Assembly: GCA_937927845.1 (NCBI GenBank)
Contig: CALFXE010000108.1
Span: forward strand, 1 to 28,131
Origin: an uncultured Paludibacter sp.
GTDB taxonomy: Bacteria > Bacteroidota > Bacteroidia > Bacteroidales > Paludibacteraceae
Direction of reading: 5' to 3'
DNA: 28,131 nt
Position 1 is the first letter of the stretch. Each line of letters begins with the position of its first letter. Below are positions 7,687-15,833 of this stretch, in pieces. Both the position numbers and the translations under genes were made by a program. A model generated the notes under the pieces. That model made no database searches. It worked only from the letters and a program-made list of their open reading frames with translations, and was not told where the DNA came from.

Positions 7687-8799
7687 TTAATCATATTTTA
7701 AGTAACTAATTGTATCCCATTCTCCAAACTCCATGATTCGCAGAAATGTATCAAATTCATAAAGGGCTAAAATTTTCCCACCCAATACAGCCATATATCT
7801 ACCATCAGGAGATATTGTTATATCATCAAAAGTATTACGATGATAATAAAGTAGATCATCTTTAAATGCTGGTGGATAGACTAAACTATAAGATTTCTTA
7901 CCTTCAACGGCAGCTTTTATTTTATAATCCTTTAAATCAATTATTGTAAAACCTTTACCTCCATATACTATCAGATAATTGTTTGCATAATCAATTTTTT
8001 TCTTCCAACATCCATCAACTAATCCGGGGCTCACAAAATGACGAGGTCCAAATGATTCATCTTTAGTAAAATAAGTAAATTTTTCGGAACGATTTAAAAA
8101 TATGGAATCGGATATGGGAAAACAGTTTCTTGCAAACATTAGAGGTGTACTGTTATAGCCTGATTGATAAATAGTCTGCTGTGTTTTAAAATTATACATA
8201 AAAGAAGAAGTCTTGTCACCCTTCTTTTTCGCAGGAAACCATAGTTCCACATAATTTGCACTTAAAGGCATAAAAGTACCGTTCTTAACTACCGGAACAT
8301 CGTAAGTTTCCATTTCTCCGGTTTTAGCATCTATAAGAAATACCTTTTTTAACATTACATCTCCAATTATAAGTTTCTTAGCAGCCTGATCAAATGTTGT
8401 ATTGAGGAAATTTACATTATATCCCTTTAATGTTTTTCCCTCATTCTTAAAAGATACATTGATGTCTGCAATTTTCTTAAAGTCTTTAAAATAATTGTGG
8501 TGATATAAAGCCGTTTTCGTAAATAACACTGAATCATCAATATACAAGTGTTCTCTAAATAACTCCTTATCAATACTATAAACATCTACCGACTTCCGCT
8601 TATCTATATTAAAAACGCGAATACTTTCATCGTATCGTAATAAAATGGTATTCATATCCTTAAAGTATATATTTTGATATGACCAACTAACCATATAATC
8701 AGACACATATATCTTTGGTTGTGCATTAACATGAATACAAGGAATCGAAGCAACTATTAAAAGTGCTACTATCAATAACTTTTTCAACCTATTCTTCAT
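7687..8799 (-). CDS. Secreted beta-propeller-like protein of unknown function
   Basis: This protein has about 370 residues. The frame is open to 8823, but I place the start at 8799 because the peptide from there is a classic signal peptide (MKNRLKKLLIVALLIVASIP, cleavage near VNA-Q). The mature part is strand-rich. It has repeated blade-like segments with F/Y-D-x-x endings, and near the C-terminus ISPDGRYMAVLGGKILALYE, a typical WD40/YVTN-style propeller blade. No enzymatic residues are seen. It forms a tight pair with the gene at 6664-7680. A 41-bp palindromic element that also occurs before the WG-repeat gene lies about 34 nt upstream of the start. Partner and ligand are unknown. Confidence 0.82.
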   Translation of the reverse strand: MKNRLKKLLIVALLIVASIPCIHVNAQPKIYVSDYMVSWSYQNIYFKDMNTILLRYDESIRVFNIDKRKSVDVYSIDKELFREHLYIDDSVLFTKTALYHHNYFKDFKKIADINVSFKNEGKTLKGYNVNFLNTTFDQAAKKLIIGDVMLKKVFLIDAKTGEMETYDVPVVKNGTFMPLSANYVELWFPAKKKGDKTSSFMYNFKTQQTIYQSGYNSTPLMFARNCFPISDSIFLNRSEKFTYFTKDESFGPRHFVSPGLVDGCWKKKIDYANNYLIVYGGKGFTIIDLKDYKIKAAVEGKKSYSLVYPPAFKDDLLYYHRNTFDDITISPDGRYMAVLGGKILALYEFDTFLRIMEFGEWDTISYLKYD

Positions 8800-8832
8800 A
8801 ATGTAATTTTTCAATATTAGCATAATAATTAG

Positions 8833-8873
8833 AATTTTAATAAAGATTAAACAATCACATGATTTAATTGTTC
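8833..8873. repeat. Upstream palindromic element, copy 1
   Basis: This 41-bp stretch matches 11131-11171 at 36 of 41 positions. It contains AACAAT and ATTGTT arms separated by 11 bases on an AT-rich background, and 8 of those 11 bases hold all the mismatches. It lies about 34 nt upstream of the propeller-like gene, so it could be an operator or leader element; function is inferred. Confidence 0.7.
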
Positions 8874-8932
8874 GTTTTCATACTTACCAAATTTATAATT
8901 ATGCTGTTTTTATTTTTTATAGATTAATTATC

Positions 8933-10900
8933 TTAATCATCATCATTATCATACACATTACCGTAAGCATAAGTACCTCCATTTGCATTCGTAACGTGTA
9001 AGTATCTACCCTCATCTGCACCGGTGTACAGAAAGTAATAATAGTTGTCGGACGTAACGAACATAACACCTTGTGCTCCCTGCCGGGTGGTGTAAGCAGA
9101 ATGGATTATTTGTCTACTTTCAATTAACGACCAAGCCCTTATATCTCCCTCAATGTATTCACTAATGGAAGAAGTTGTAAATTCAAATTTCATCTTCACT
9201 CCTTTCTGTAAGTTATACGTACCGGCTTTGCTACCACGCGATGATGCATTAAAATACTCAACAGATTGATAATTAATTTTTGTACGAGGACCGGTATATA
9301 TCCTTGGACAATCTACTTCCTTACCGTTCAAATCTATGCAAAACGTTCTGCCGTTGAGTGATACACTGGCTTTACCATTATCAAAACGATTAGCTGCCTC
9401 ATACCGAGGTGGTATGATTTCTCTACCTGTTTTATCAACAAAGCCAGTCCGGTTATTAAGTGTAACACGCATTGCTCCACCGTAGAATTCTCCTTCTACC
9501 CCATCGTATTTAGGCGCTACGATCTCTTTGCCCGTCTTGTCTATAAGTCCTATTTTACCATTTTGCTTTACCAGTATTTTGTCTTTTTCTATTGTTATTC
9601 CATCATATTTAGGTGCTACGATCTCTTTGCCTGTCATATCTATAAGCCCTACCTTTCCATCTTGTTTTACCAGTATCCCGTCTCTTTGTATTGCTACCTC
9701 ATCGTATTTAGGTGCTACGATCTCTTTGCCTGTCTTATCTATAAGTCCTACCTTTCCATCTTGTTTCACCAGTATCCCGTCTCTTTGTATTGCTAGCTCA
9801 TCGTAATTAGGTTCTACGATCTCTTTACCTGCCATGTCTATAATTCCTTTTTTATTATTGAGTTGCATTACAGCCAACTCCTCCTGAAATGCATATATTA
9901 TGTCATATTTAGGTGCCAAAATCTCTTGACCAATTGTGTCTATCAACCCCATTTTTCCGTTTTGCAGCACTATTGCTACTCCATTTGGATAAAAATTGCT
10001 TCCTTTTTCATATTGCGGAGGTAAATCAAATGTGGTTTTACCGGTTATGTCTATATAGCTCCTACCCAAAAGTGCCATACGAACTCCTAAGCCAGAAAAT
10101 TCCCCTTCCAGCAACGGTGGTACTACCTCTACTAAATTAGTATCTAAGACTCCCCATTTCTCATCTAATGCTACATCAGCACTACCATCATCAAGTAAAT
10201 CTATCCAATCATACCAACGAGTTCTTATGTTGCCCAGAGTATCTACAAGGGCATGTTTATGATTTGATACCACTATTGTGATTCCTTTTTTAAATTCTAA
10301 AGGTCTTTCGCTTATCGTTGGTATTATTTCTTCGCCACGTGTGTTTACAGCTCCATATTTATCATATAACTCTACATAGGCAATATTATACTGATTAAAA
10401 GATTCTATCTTGTTATACCATTTGGTTATATGTCCAAGAGTATCCATAAGTGCATAATCTTTATCTCGCATTACCTTTGTCCATCCTTTATTAAATCTTA
10501 TGTCACGATAGCTAGACCAATTATCAATATTTTCATATTCTCCAATAGTTTTATTTGAATCTACAAGACTTATCACGTAGAATTTAGCATCTTTATAAAG
10601 TTTTACTATTGCTATAGTCGCATTTTGATATAGTATCATATCAACATCTGTGTAGGACAACACTTCTTTACCGGTTTTATCTATGATAATCTTCTTTCCA
10701 CTTTTTTTGTGTTCCACTGTCGCAAAGTTTCCTGAGAACTGCCATGCACGTGTATATTGTGGCTTAATAACGACTTTTCCCGCAGCGTTCTTATAGCCGT
10801 ACTTGTCACCTCTATAAAACCTCGTTAACTCCTGTGCTTGTAATACTATCACTCCAAACAGCAATAGGCAGATTGTAATAATTGTTTGTTTTGCTTTCAT
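8933..10900 (-). CDS. Exported WG-repeat protein
   Basis: This protein has about 655 residues. The frame is open to 10936, but the extra N-terminal residues are encoded by the palindromic repeat at 10911-10942. The sequence from 10900 begins with a good signal peptide (MKAKQTIITICLLLFGVIVL, cleavage near LQA-Q), so I take that start. The body consists of successive WG repeats (KxGLIDxxGKEIVxPKYD) from about residue 20 to 510, probably forming a beta-rich binding scaffold at the cell surface or in the periplasm. Three central repeats (9502-9798) are near-identical 99-bp units. A distinct C-terminal region (about 525-655), rich in Tyr, Ser and Gly, ends in an acidic tail (DNDDD). Ligand and role are unknown. 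Confidence 0.88.
   Translation of the reverse strand: MKAKQTIITICLLLFGVIVLQAQELTRFYRGDKYGYKNAAGKVVIKPQYTRAWQFSGNFATVEHKKSGKKIIIDKTGKEVLSYTDVDMILYQNATIAIVKLYKDAKFYVISLVDSNKTIGEYENIDNWSSYRDIRFNKGWTKVMRDKDYALMDTLGHITKWYNKIESFNQYNIAYVELYDKYGAVNTRGEEIIPTISERPLEFKKGITIVVSNHKHALVDTLGNIRTRWYDWIDLLDDGSADVALDEKWGVLDTNLVEVVPPLLEGEFSGLGVRMALLGRSYIDITGKTTFDLPPQYEKGSNFYPNGVAIVLQNGKMGLIDTIGQEILAPKYDIIYAFQEELAVMQLNNKKGIIDMAGKEIVEPNYDELAIQRDGILVKQDGKVGLIDKTGKEIVAPKYDEVAIQRDGILVKQDGKVGLIDMTGKEIVAPKYDGITIEKDKILVKQNGKIGLIDKTGKEIVAPKYDGVEGEFYGGAMRVTLNNRTGFVDKTGREIIPPRYEAANRFDNGKASVSLNGRTFCIDLNGKEVDCPRIYTGPRTKINYQSVEYFNASSRGSKAGTYNLQKGVKMKFEFTTSSISEYIEGDIRAWSLIESRQIIHSAYTTRQGAQGVMFVTSDNYYYFLYTGADEGRYLHVTNANGGTYAYGNVYDNDDD
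9502..9798 (-). repeat. Three 99-bp in-frame tandem repeats in the WG gene
   Basis: Units start at 9502, 9601 and 9700, and a degraded one begins at 9799. Each encodes 33 residues of the form ILVKQDGKVGLIDKTGKEIV plus APKYDEVAIQRDG. The last two units differ at only a few bases, so the expansion is recent. Gain or loss of a unit would keep the reading frame. Confidence 0.93.
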
Positions 10901-10910
10901 ATGTAAATAA

Positions 10911-10979
10911 TGTGCTAATCCCGATAATCGGGACAAGTTATGTAAATGTGCTAATCCCGATAAATCGGGACAAGTTATG
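10911..10979 (-). repeat. Two tandem copies of a 33-bp palindromic repeat element
   Basis: Copies at 10911-10942 and 10947-10979 each read TGTGCTAATCCCGAT, 1-2 bases, then ATCGGGACAAGTTATG. The core TCCCGAT/ATCGGGA is a perfect 7-bp inverted repeat. A third copy in the opposite orientation lies at 11366-11398 (32 of 33 identical to the second). The pair sits directly upstream of the WG-protein start codon. Confidence 0.92.
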
Positions 10980-11130
10980 CTAATATATAAATCAACGCTC
11001 GGAACATCAGTGGTTTATATTAATATAATAATCTGATTCTTATTCGCATAAGTGAAATAATTACTTAAATCATTTAATGCTCATTTTATAACTTATCACT
11101 TTTTTTAGATGATATTAGTGTTGTAATCAT

Positions 11131-11171
11131 AATTTTAATAAAGATTAAACAATTATGTGTGTTAATTGTTC
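11131..11171. repeat. Upstream palindromic element, copy 2
   Basis: This is the second copy of the 41-bp element at 8833-8873, with 36 of 41 identical bases and the same AACAAT-N11-ATTGTT architecture. It lies about 230 nt upstream of the WG-protein start; the tandem palindromic repeats sit between it and the gene. Confidence 0.7.
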
Positions 11172-11247
11172 AAACTGACACTCTTACTTCATATCCATAA
11201 TCATTATTGACAATAAAAGTAAGATTTAATTAACACTTCAATCGCAC

Positions 11248-11294
11248 AAAAAAGGCTGCAAGAGATGAAAATATTATCTTCAAATCTTACAGCC
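11248..11294 (-). terminator. Rho-independent terminator of hppA
   Basis: On the minus strand a 10-bp stem (GGCTGTAAGA with TCTTGCAGCC, one G-U type mismatch) encloses a 21-nt loop and is followed by six U residues. It lies about 140 nt after the hppA stop codon. Confidence 0.8.
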
Positions 11295-11340
11295 TATAAC
11301 TATTTATATGAAACCACTATGACAACAGACCAATACATTG

Positions 11341-11433
11341 CCACATTAGCACATTCTCACATTAGCATAACTTGTCCCGATTTATCGGGATTAGCATATT
11401 GGCATATTAGCACATTAGCATATTAGCACATTT
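11341..11433. repeat. Octamer array (GCAYATTA) interrupted by a palindromic element copy
   Basis: Eight-base units such as CCACATTA, GCACATTC, GCATATTA and GCACATTA run from 11341-11365 and again from 11394-11433. Between them lies the third palindromic repeat copy (11366-11398), in the orientation opposite to the pair at 10911-10979. The array ends at the hppA stop codon. Confidence 0.85.
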
Positions 11434-11436
11434 CTT

Positions 11437-13641
11437 TTAAAACAAGCTCCAAGCTACTGTCAAACCTGCCATTACAATTGACACCATGCTCATAAGCTTA
11501 ATAAGGATATTTAAAGATGGACCTGATGTATCTTTAAACGGATCACCTACTGTATCACCAACAACTGTAGCTTTATGATTATCAGAACCTTTACCACCAA
11601 AGTTGCCTTCTTCGATATATTTCTTTGCATTATCCCATGCACCTCCTGAATTTGCCATAAACACTGCCAATACGAAACCTGCACCAAGTCCGCCGATTAA
11701 CAACCCAAGCACACCTGCAACACCGAAAATCACACCCATTGCCACAGGGACAATAATTGCAAGCAGAGAAGGAAGCATCATTTCACGTTGAGCACCTTTT
11801 GTTGAAATCTCAACACAACGCGCATAATCCGGTTCAGCCTTACCTTCCATAATACCTTTAATTTCACGGAATTGGCGACGAACTTCTTCCACCATACTTT
11901 GAGCTGCACGTCCTACTGCATTCATAGTCAGACCGCAGAACAAGAAAGCCATCATAGCTCCCACGAATACACCTACCAACACAAGCGGATTCATCAAAGT
12001 GACATTATAATAATTCATAAAGTCGGCAAAAGTGGCTTCGGCAGTTTGAATCATATCACCATTTGCCATTTCTAACACAGTATCTCCAACACGCACCAAA
12101 GCAATTTTAATTTCTTCTACATAAGATGCTAATAATGCAAGTGCAGTAAGTGCAGCCGAACCGATAGCAAAACCTTTACCTGTTGCAGCAGTAGTATTCC
12201 CAAGAGCATCCAAAGCATCTGTACGTTTACGCACTTCCGGATCCAAGCCACTCATTTCGGCATTTCCACCGGCATTATCAGCAATCGGACCATAAGCATC
12301 AGTCGCCAAAGTAATTCCAAGAGTTGAAAGCATACCGACAGCAGCGACACCAATACCGTATAGTCCTATACTCAAATTACCACTTGACAGGAAGTTAGCT
12401 GTATCAAACTGGATTGCTGAAAGATAAGCTAAAATAATAGCTATACTTATGGTAATAACAGGGATAGCAGTAGAAATCATACCTAATCCAAGGCCTGAAA
12501 TAATAACTGTTGCAGGTCCCGTTTTAGCACTTTCAGCAACTTTTTGAGTTGGTTTATATCCATGTGAGGTATAATATTCAGTCGACTGTCCGATTATAAT
12601 ACCGGCAACAAGTCCGACTATTACCGAGAATGAAATACCTACCCAGTTTTCAATCTGCAAAGCATATAAAATTACGAAAGTGAAAATTGCAATCAGCAAA
12701 GAGCTTATATTCACACCGCGACCAAGAGCAGAAAGCAGTTGTTTCATTTTTGCACCTTCTTTAGTTTTCACCAAGAATATTCCTATTATTGAAAGAATTA
12801 CACCTACAGCAGCAATACTCATAGGAGCAAGCACAGCTTTCAACTGCATAGTTTGATTAAATGCAAAAGCAGAAGCACCCAATGCAGCAGTTGCTAAAAT
12901 AGAACCTGCATAAGATTCGTAAAGGTCGGCACCCATACCTGCAACATCACCTACGTTATCACCCACATTATCAGCAATAGTAGCAGGATTACGCGGATCA
13001 TCTTCAGGAATACCGGCTTCAACTTTACCAACTAAGTCGGCACCAACATCAGCAGCTTTAGTATAAATACCACCACCCACACGAGCAAAAAGTGCCTGAG
13101 TAGAAGCACCCATACCAAAAGTAAGCATAGTAGTAGTGATATAAATCAATTTATTATGATCGCCTACATCAGCAAATTTATCTAAAATAAGATACCAAAC
13201 AGAGATATCGAGCAAAGCAAGTCCTACTACTGTCAAACCCATAACAGCACCGGAACGGAAAGCTACTTTCAGACCACTGTTTAATGAATTTTTTGCAGCG
13301 TTGGCAGTACGAGCCGAAGCATAAGTAGCAGTTTTCATTCCGAAGAAACCTGCAAGTCCGGAGAAGAAACCACCTGTTAAGAACGCAAAAGGCACCCAGC
13401 TGTTTTGTAAATTAAAATAAGCCATCACGCCAAAAATGACTGCCAGCACAATAAACACGATGATTACCACCTTGTATTGTTGTCTTAAATAAGCCATTGC
13501 ACCTTTTCTTACGTGTAAAGCAATTTTTTTCATTGTATCAGTTCCTTCACTTTCTTTCATCATCTGCTTGAAAAAATAGAATGCGAAGCCCAGAGCCACA
13601 ATGGAGGCAAAAAGCACGAAATAAATAATGTTATTTTCCAT
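11437..13641 (-). CDS. hppA: Membrane-bound ion-pumping pyrophosphatase (K+-dependent type)
   Basis: This 734-residue integral membrane protein has about 16 hydrophobic segments and couples pyrophosphate hydrolysis to H+ and/or Na+ export. Signature regions are EAGIPEDDPRNPATIADNVG (208-227) with the following GDNVGDVAGMGADLYE, DAYGPIADNAGGNAEMSGLD (448-467), and the C-terminal DTVGDPFKDTSGPSLNILIK. The segment GNTTAATGKG (481-490) has Ala and Gly where K+-independent enzymes have Lys and Thr, so K+ dependence is expected from known family data. The pumped ion is not decided by what I can see. It follows the nucleosidase gene by 64 nt and ends at a strong terminator. Confidence 0.97.
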   Translation of the reverse strand: MENNIIYFVLFASIVALGFAFYFFKQMMKESEGTDTMKKIALHVRKGAMAYLRQQYKVVIIVFIVLAVIFGVMAYFNLQNSWVPFAFLTGGFFSGLAGFFGMKTATYASARTANAAKNSLNSGLKVAFRSGAVMGLTVVGLALLDISVWYLILDKFADVGDHNKLIYITTTMLTFGMGASTQALFARVGGGIYTKAADVGADLVGKVEAGIPEDDPRNPATIADNVGDNVGDVAGMGADLYESYAGSILATAALGASAFAFNQTMQLKAVLAPMSIAAVGVILSIIGIFLVKTKEGAKMKQLLSALGRGVNISSLLIAIFTFVILYALQIENWVGISFSVIVGLVAGIIIGQSTEYYTSHGYKPTQKVAESAKTGPATVIISGLGLGMISTAIPVITISIAIILAYLSAIQFDTANFLSSGNLSIGLYGIGVAAVGMLSTLGITLATDAYGPIADNAGGNAEMSGLDPEVRKRTDALDALGNTTAATGKGFAIGSAALTALALLASYVEEIKIALVRVGDTVLEMANGDMIQTAEATFADFMNYYNVTLMNPLVLVGVFVGAMMAFLFCGLTMNAVGRAAQSMVEEVRRQFREIKGIMEGKAEPDYARCVEISTKGAQREMMLPSLLAIIVPVAMGVIFGVAGVLGLLIGGLGAGFVLAVFMANSGGAWDNAKKYIEEGNFGGKGSDNHKATVVGDTVGDPFKDTSGPSLNILIKLMSMVSIVMAGLTVAWSLF

Positions 13642-13705
13642 GATTTAAAAAACTATTTGATTAAAAAATTATAATGATTAATTGTTTGTTAATAAATTTA
13701 ATTCG

Positions 13706-14467
13706 TTAAATATCAAATTCAGAACGTAATAACTGAATATATTCTTTTAAGATAGCGAGAGAATACTGACCGGCATGTTGATTGATAAAACCAACAAAAG
13801 ACAGAGAACCATTATTTTCAGCAACATCAGAAATCACACGCACAACAGTCAGCGGAACACCATAATCATCGCAAACCTGAGCAACAGCCGCACCTTCCAT
13901 TTCGGCACATACCACAGACGGTAGATTACGTAAAAGTGCATCTTTCATATCTTTCGAAGAAATAAATAAATCGCCACTTGCTATATCACCCACAATCAAT
14001 TTTGGGTTTACAATATTCTGATCGGCTAAAGTCTTTCTGAATATCTTATCTTTTTTAAGAAACAGATGTACAGCTTCTACCATCATTTTCTGATCTTCGC
14101 TATTTATTTCATAAGATGTTTTACCGGTGAGAGGTATTTCAAAACGTCTCATAAGCGGACGAGCATCCATGTCGTGCTGAAATAAACGTTGAGCAATAAC
14201 TATATCGCCTACATTGACTTCAGGAGCTATACCGCCTGCAACACCGGTGAAAACAATTCTGTCGACCTTAAACTCAAGTATCAAGTTGGTTACAGTTGTA
14301 GCCGATGCAACCTTGCCCCAGCGAGAAAACACCACAACCACCTCTTGTCCGAATAATGAACCTATATAATAAATTCTACTACCACGTTCAACTATTTCCT
14401 TATTTTCAACAGCAGCAATGATTAAATCTAATTCCTCAGGCATTGCGCCAATAATTCCTAATCTCAT
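13706..14467 (-). CDS. mtnN: 5'-methylthioadenosine/S-adenosylhomocysteine nucleosidase
   Basis: This 253-residue cytoplasmic enzyme cleaves adenine from methylthioadenosine and S-adenosylhomocysteine for methionine salvage and to remove methylation inhibitors. Family motifs are GIIGAMPEEL with catalytic-site E12, FTGVAGGI (73-80), the substrate-contacting CAEMEGAAVAQ (E191), and SDVA with the general acid D214. It is somewhat longer than the usual 230 residues because of a loop after QRLFQHDMDARPLMRRFEIP. Its ATG overlaps the stop of the M48 protease by 1 nt (TAATG), so the two are translationally coupled. hppA follows 64 nt later. Confidence 0.93.
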   Translation of the reverse strand: MRLGIIGAMPEELDLIIAAVENKEIVERGSRIYYIGSLFGQEVVVVFSRWGKVASATTVTNLILEFKVDRIVFTGVAGGIAPEVNVGDIVIAQRLFQHDMDARPLMRRFEIPLTGKTSYEINSEDQKMMVEAVHLFLKKDKIFRKTLADQNIVNPKLIVGDIASGDLFISSKDMKDALLRNLPSVVCAEMEGAAVAQVCDDYGVPLTVVRVISDVAENNGSLSFVGFINQHAGQYSLAILKEYIQLLRSEFDI

Positions 14468-15696
14468 TATGATAAAATTTTATTTATTCGTTGATATAAT
14501 GTAGGATGAGAATAATTAAAGAAAACATAGAGCGGATGTGGAGTCAGATTACTTAATGATTTTGCCGAAAGCTTTTTAAGGGCTGAAACCAATTCATTAC
14601 CACAACCATGTGATTTTGCAAAATTATCTGCCTGATACTCATATTTTCGCGACAAAACATTACCTGATAAATCTAATAACATTGAAACAGGAGCATACAA
14701 AGTAAAGAAAGCAATAGCATTAAGGTGAAACACAGCCTTATCGCCACCAAGAGCCTGAGCAAGAACATCGCTACTTAACATCCATCCTAATAAATAAAAA
14801 AGCAATAAGCTAAAAGGAAGTGAAAAAAGATAATTCTTTAGTACATGTTTATTTTTATAGTGACCAATCTCATGAGCTAACACAGCCACTATTTCGTCAT
14901 TATTCATTTGCTCCATTAAAGTATCAAACAAAACTATACGCTTTTTCGGACCAAGTCCTGTAAAATATGCATTTGCTTTAGTCGAGCGTTTTGATCCATC
15001 GATTACATAAATATTTTTAAGTTTAAAATCAACTTTTGATACAAAATTTTCAATAGCAGTCCGCAGTTCACCTTCAGGTAATGGAGTTTGTTTGTTAAAT
15101 AAAGGCACTATCAACTCAGAGTAGAACATACCCATTATCAGACTGATTAATGTAACAACACCAAAGGCGAGCAACCAAAAATACTGAGGCGTAAGAGAAT
15201 AAATCCAAATGATTAAAAATAATATAGAACCTCCCAGAATAATACTTAAAGCTATGGATTTTAGTCTGTCTGTAACAAACAGTTTAGGAGTTATTTTATT
15301 AAATTCAAATCTTTCTTCAATTACAAAAGTATGATACCAGTCAAATGGAATACTGATTATATCATTGATTAAAAAGAGTATACCGAAAAATACAAGAGAT
15401 TGCGCTATCTCATTTGAAATATAAATTTGTACAAGCTTGTCTAACCAACCAAATCCACCAAACAAGTACATACAAAGAACTAATACAAAGCTAAATGCAC
15501 TTGTAAGATTTCCAAATTTAGTATTGGTACGAAAATAATCCTGTTGTTTAGCATATTTCTCTTCATCATAAATACCTGAAAGAATAGCGGGAATAGACTT
15601 ACGTGAGCTTTTAATATTCAGCAGTGCCAAACATCTTTCGATGCCAAATTCGACAATTAATATCGCAATAATTACAATAAAGAGTGTTTGTGCCAT
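14467..15696 (-). CDS. M48 family metalloprotease (Ste24/CAAX protease 1-like)
   Basis: This 409-residue inner-membrane zinc protease has several hydrophobic segments across residues 1-200, then the catalytic motif HEIGH (275-279) and the third zinc ligand E353 in EYQADNFA. The terminal SHPTLYQRI motif (396-404) is characteristic of Ste24-type enzymes, and the length fits that subfamily rather than the shorter HtpX. The bacterial role is probably membrane-protein processing or quality control; CAAX prenyl substrates are not expected. It is the first gene of a minus-strand run with mtnN (1-nt overlap) and possibly hppA. The functional link between the three is unclear. Confidence 0.92.
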   Translation of the reverse strand: MAQTLFIVIIAILIVEFGIERCLALLNIKSSRKSIPAILSGIYDEEKYAKQQDYFRTNTKFGNLTSAFSFVLVLCMYLFGGFGWLDKLVQIYISNEIAQSLVFFGILFLINDIISIPFDWYHTFVIEERFEFNKITPKLFVTDRLKSIALSIILGGSILFLIIWIYSLTPQYFWLLAFGVVTLISLIMGMFYSELIVPLFNKQTPLPEGELRTAIENFVSKVDFKLKNIYVIDGSKRSTKANAYFTGLGPKKRIVLFDTLMEQMNNDEIVAVLAHEIGHYKNKHVLKNYLFSLPFSLLLFYLLGWMLSSDVLAQALGGDKAVFHLNAIAFFTLYAPVSMLLDLSGNVLSRKYEYQADNFAKSHGCGNELVSALKKLSAKSLSNLTPHPLYVFFNYSHPTLYQRINKILS

Positions 15697-15741
15697 TAAA
15701 TATTAGCTTTTATAGTAACTGTTTTTAAATATTTTGCGACA

Positions 15742-15749
15742 CAAAAGTA
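15742..15749 (-). promoter_or_regulatory. Candidate -7 element of the M48 protease run
   Basis: The minus strand reads TACTTTTG, a full TAnnTTTG match, about 46 nt before the protease ATG in the divergent spacer. No TTG is found at the standard -33 distance. Confidence 0.45.
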
Positions 15750-15777
15750 TAAAAAATGTGCATAATAAAGAAATGTT

Positions 15778-15809
15778 TTGACAATTTAAAATCTAATAAA
15801 CTATCTTTG
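15778..15809 (+). promoter_or_regulatory. Promoter of the metallophosphoesterase operon
   Basis: TTG (15778-15780, within TTTTG) is followed after 21 bases by TATCTTTG (15802-15809), a perfect Bacteroidota -33/-7 arrangement. The predicted start leaves a leader of about 20 nt before the ATG at 15834. Confidence 0.7.
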
Positions 15810-15833
15810 TGATTTAATAAACTAATTATCAAT

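Larger units (their letters stand above)
10901..11436. other. 536-bp repeat-rich intergenic region
   Basis: No convincing gene is seen here. In order it holds two palindromic repeat copies (10911-10979), an AT-rich stretch with nothing recognisable (10980-11130), the shared 41-bp element (11131-11171), the hppA terminator (11248-11294), and an octamer array interrupted by a third palindromic copy (11341-11433). Confidence 0.8.

Noticed and set aside
9528..9806. Plus-strand reading frames opposite the WG-repeat gene
   Set aside because: They are repetitive antisense shadows of the in-frame 99-bp repeats; the minus-strand protein has a signal peptide and family motifs.
10901..10936. N-terminal extension of the WG protein starting at 10936
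   Set aside because: The extra residues are translated from the dispersed palindromic repeat, and the signal peptide begins at the methionine encoded at 10900.
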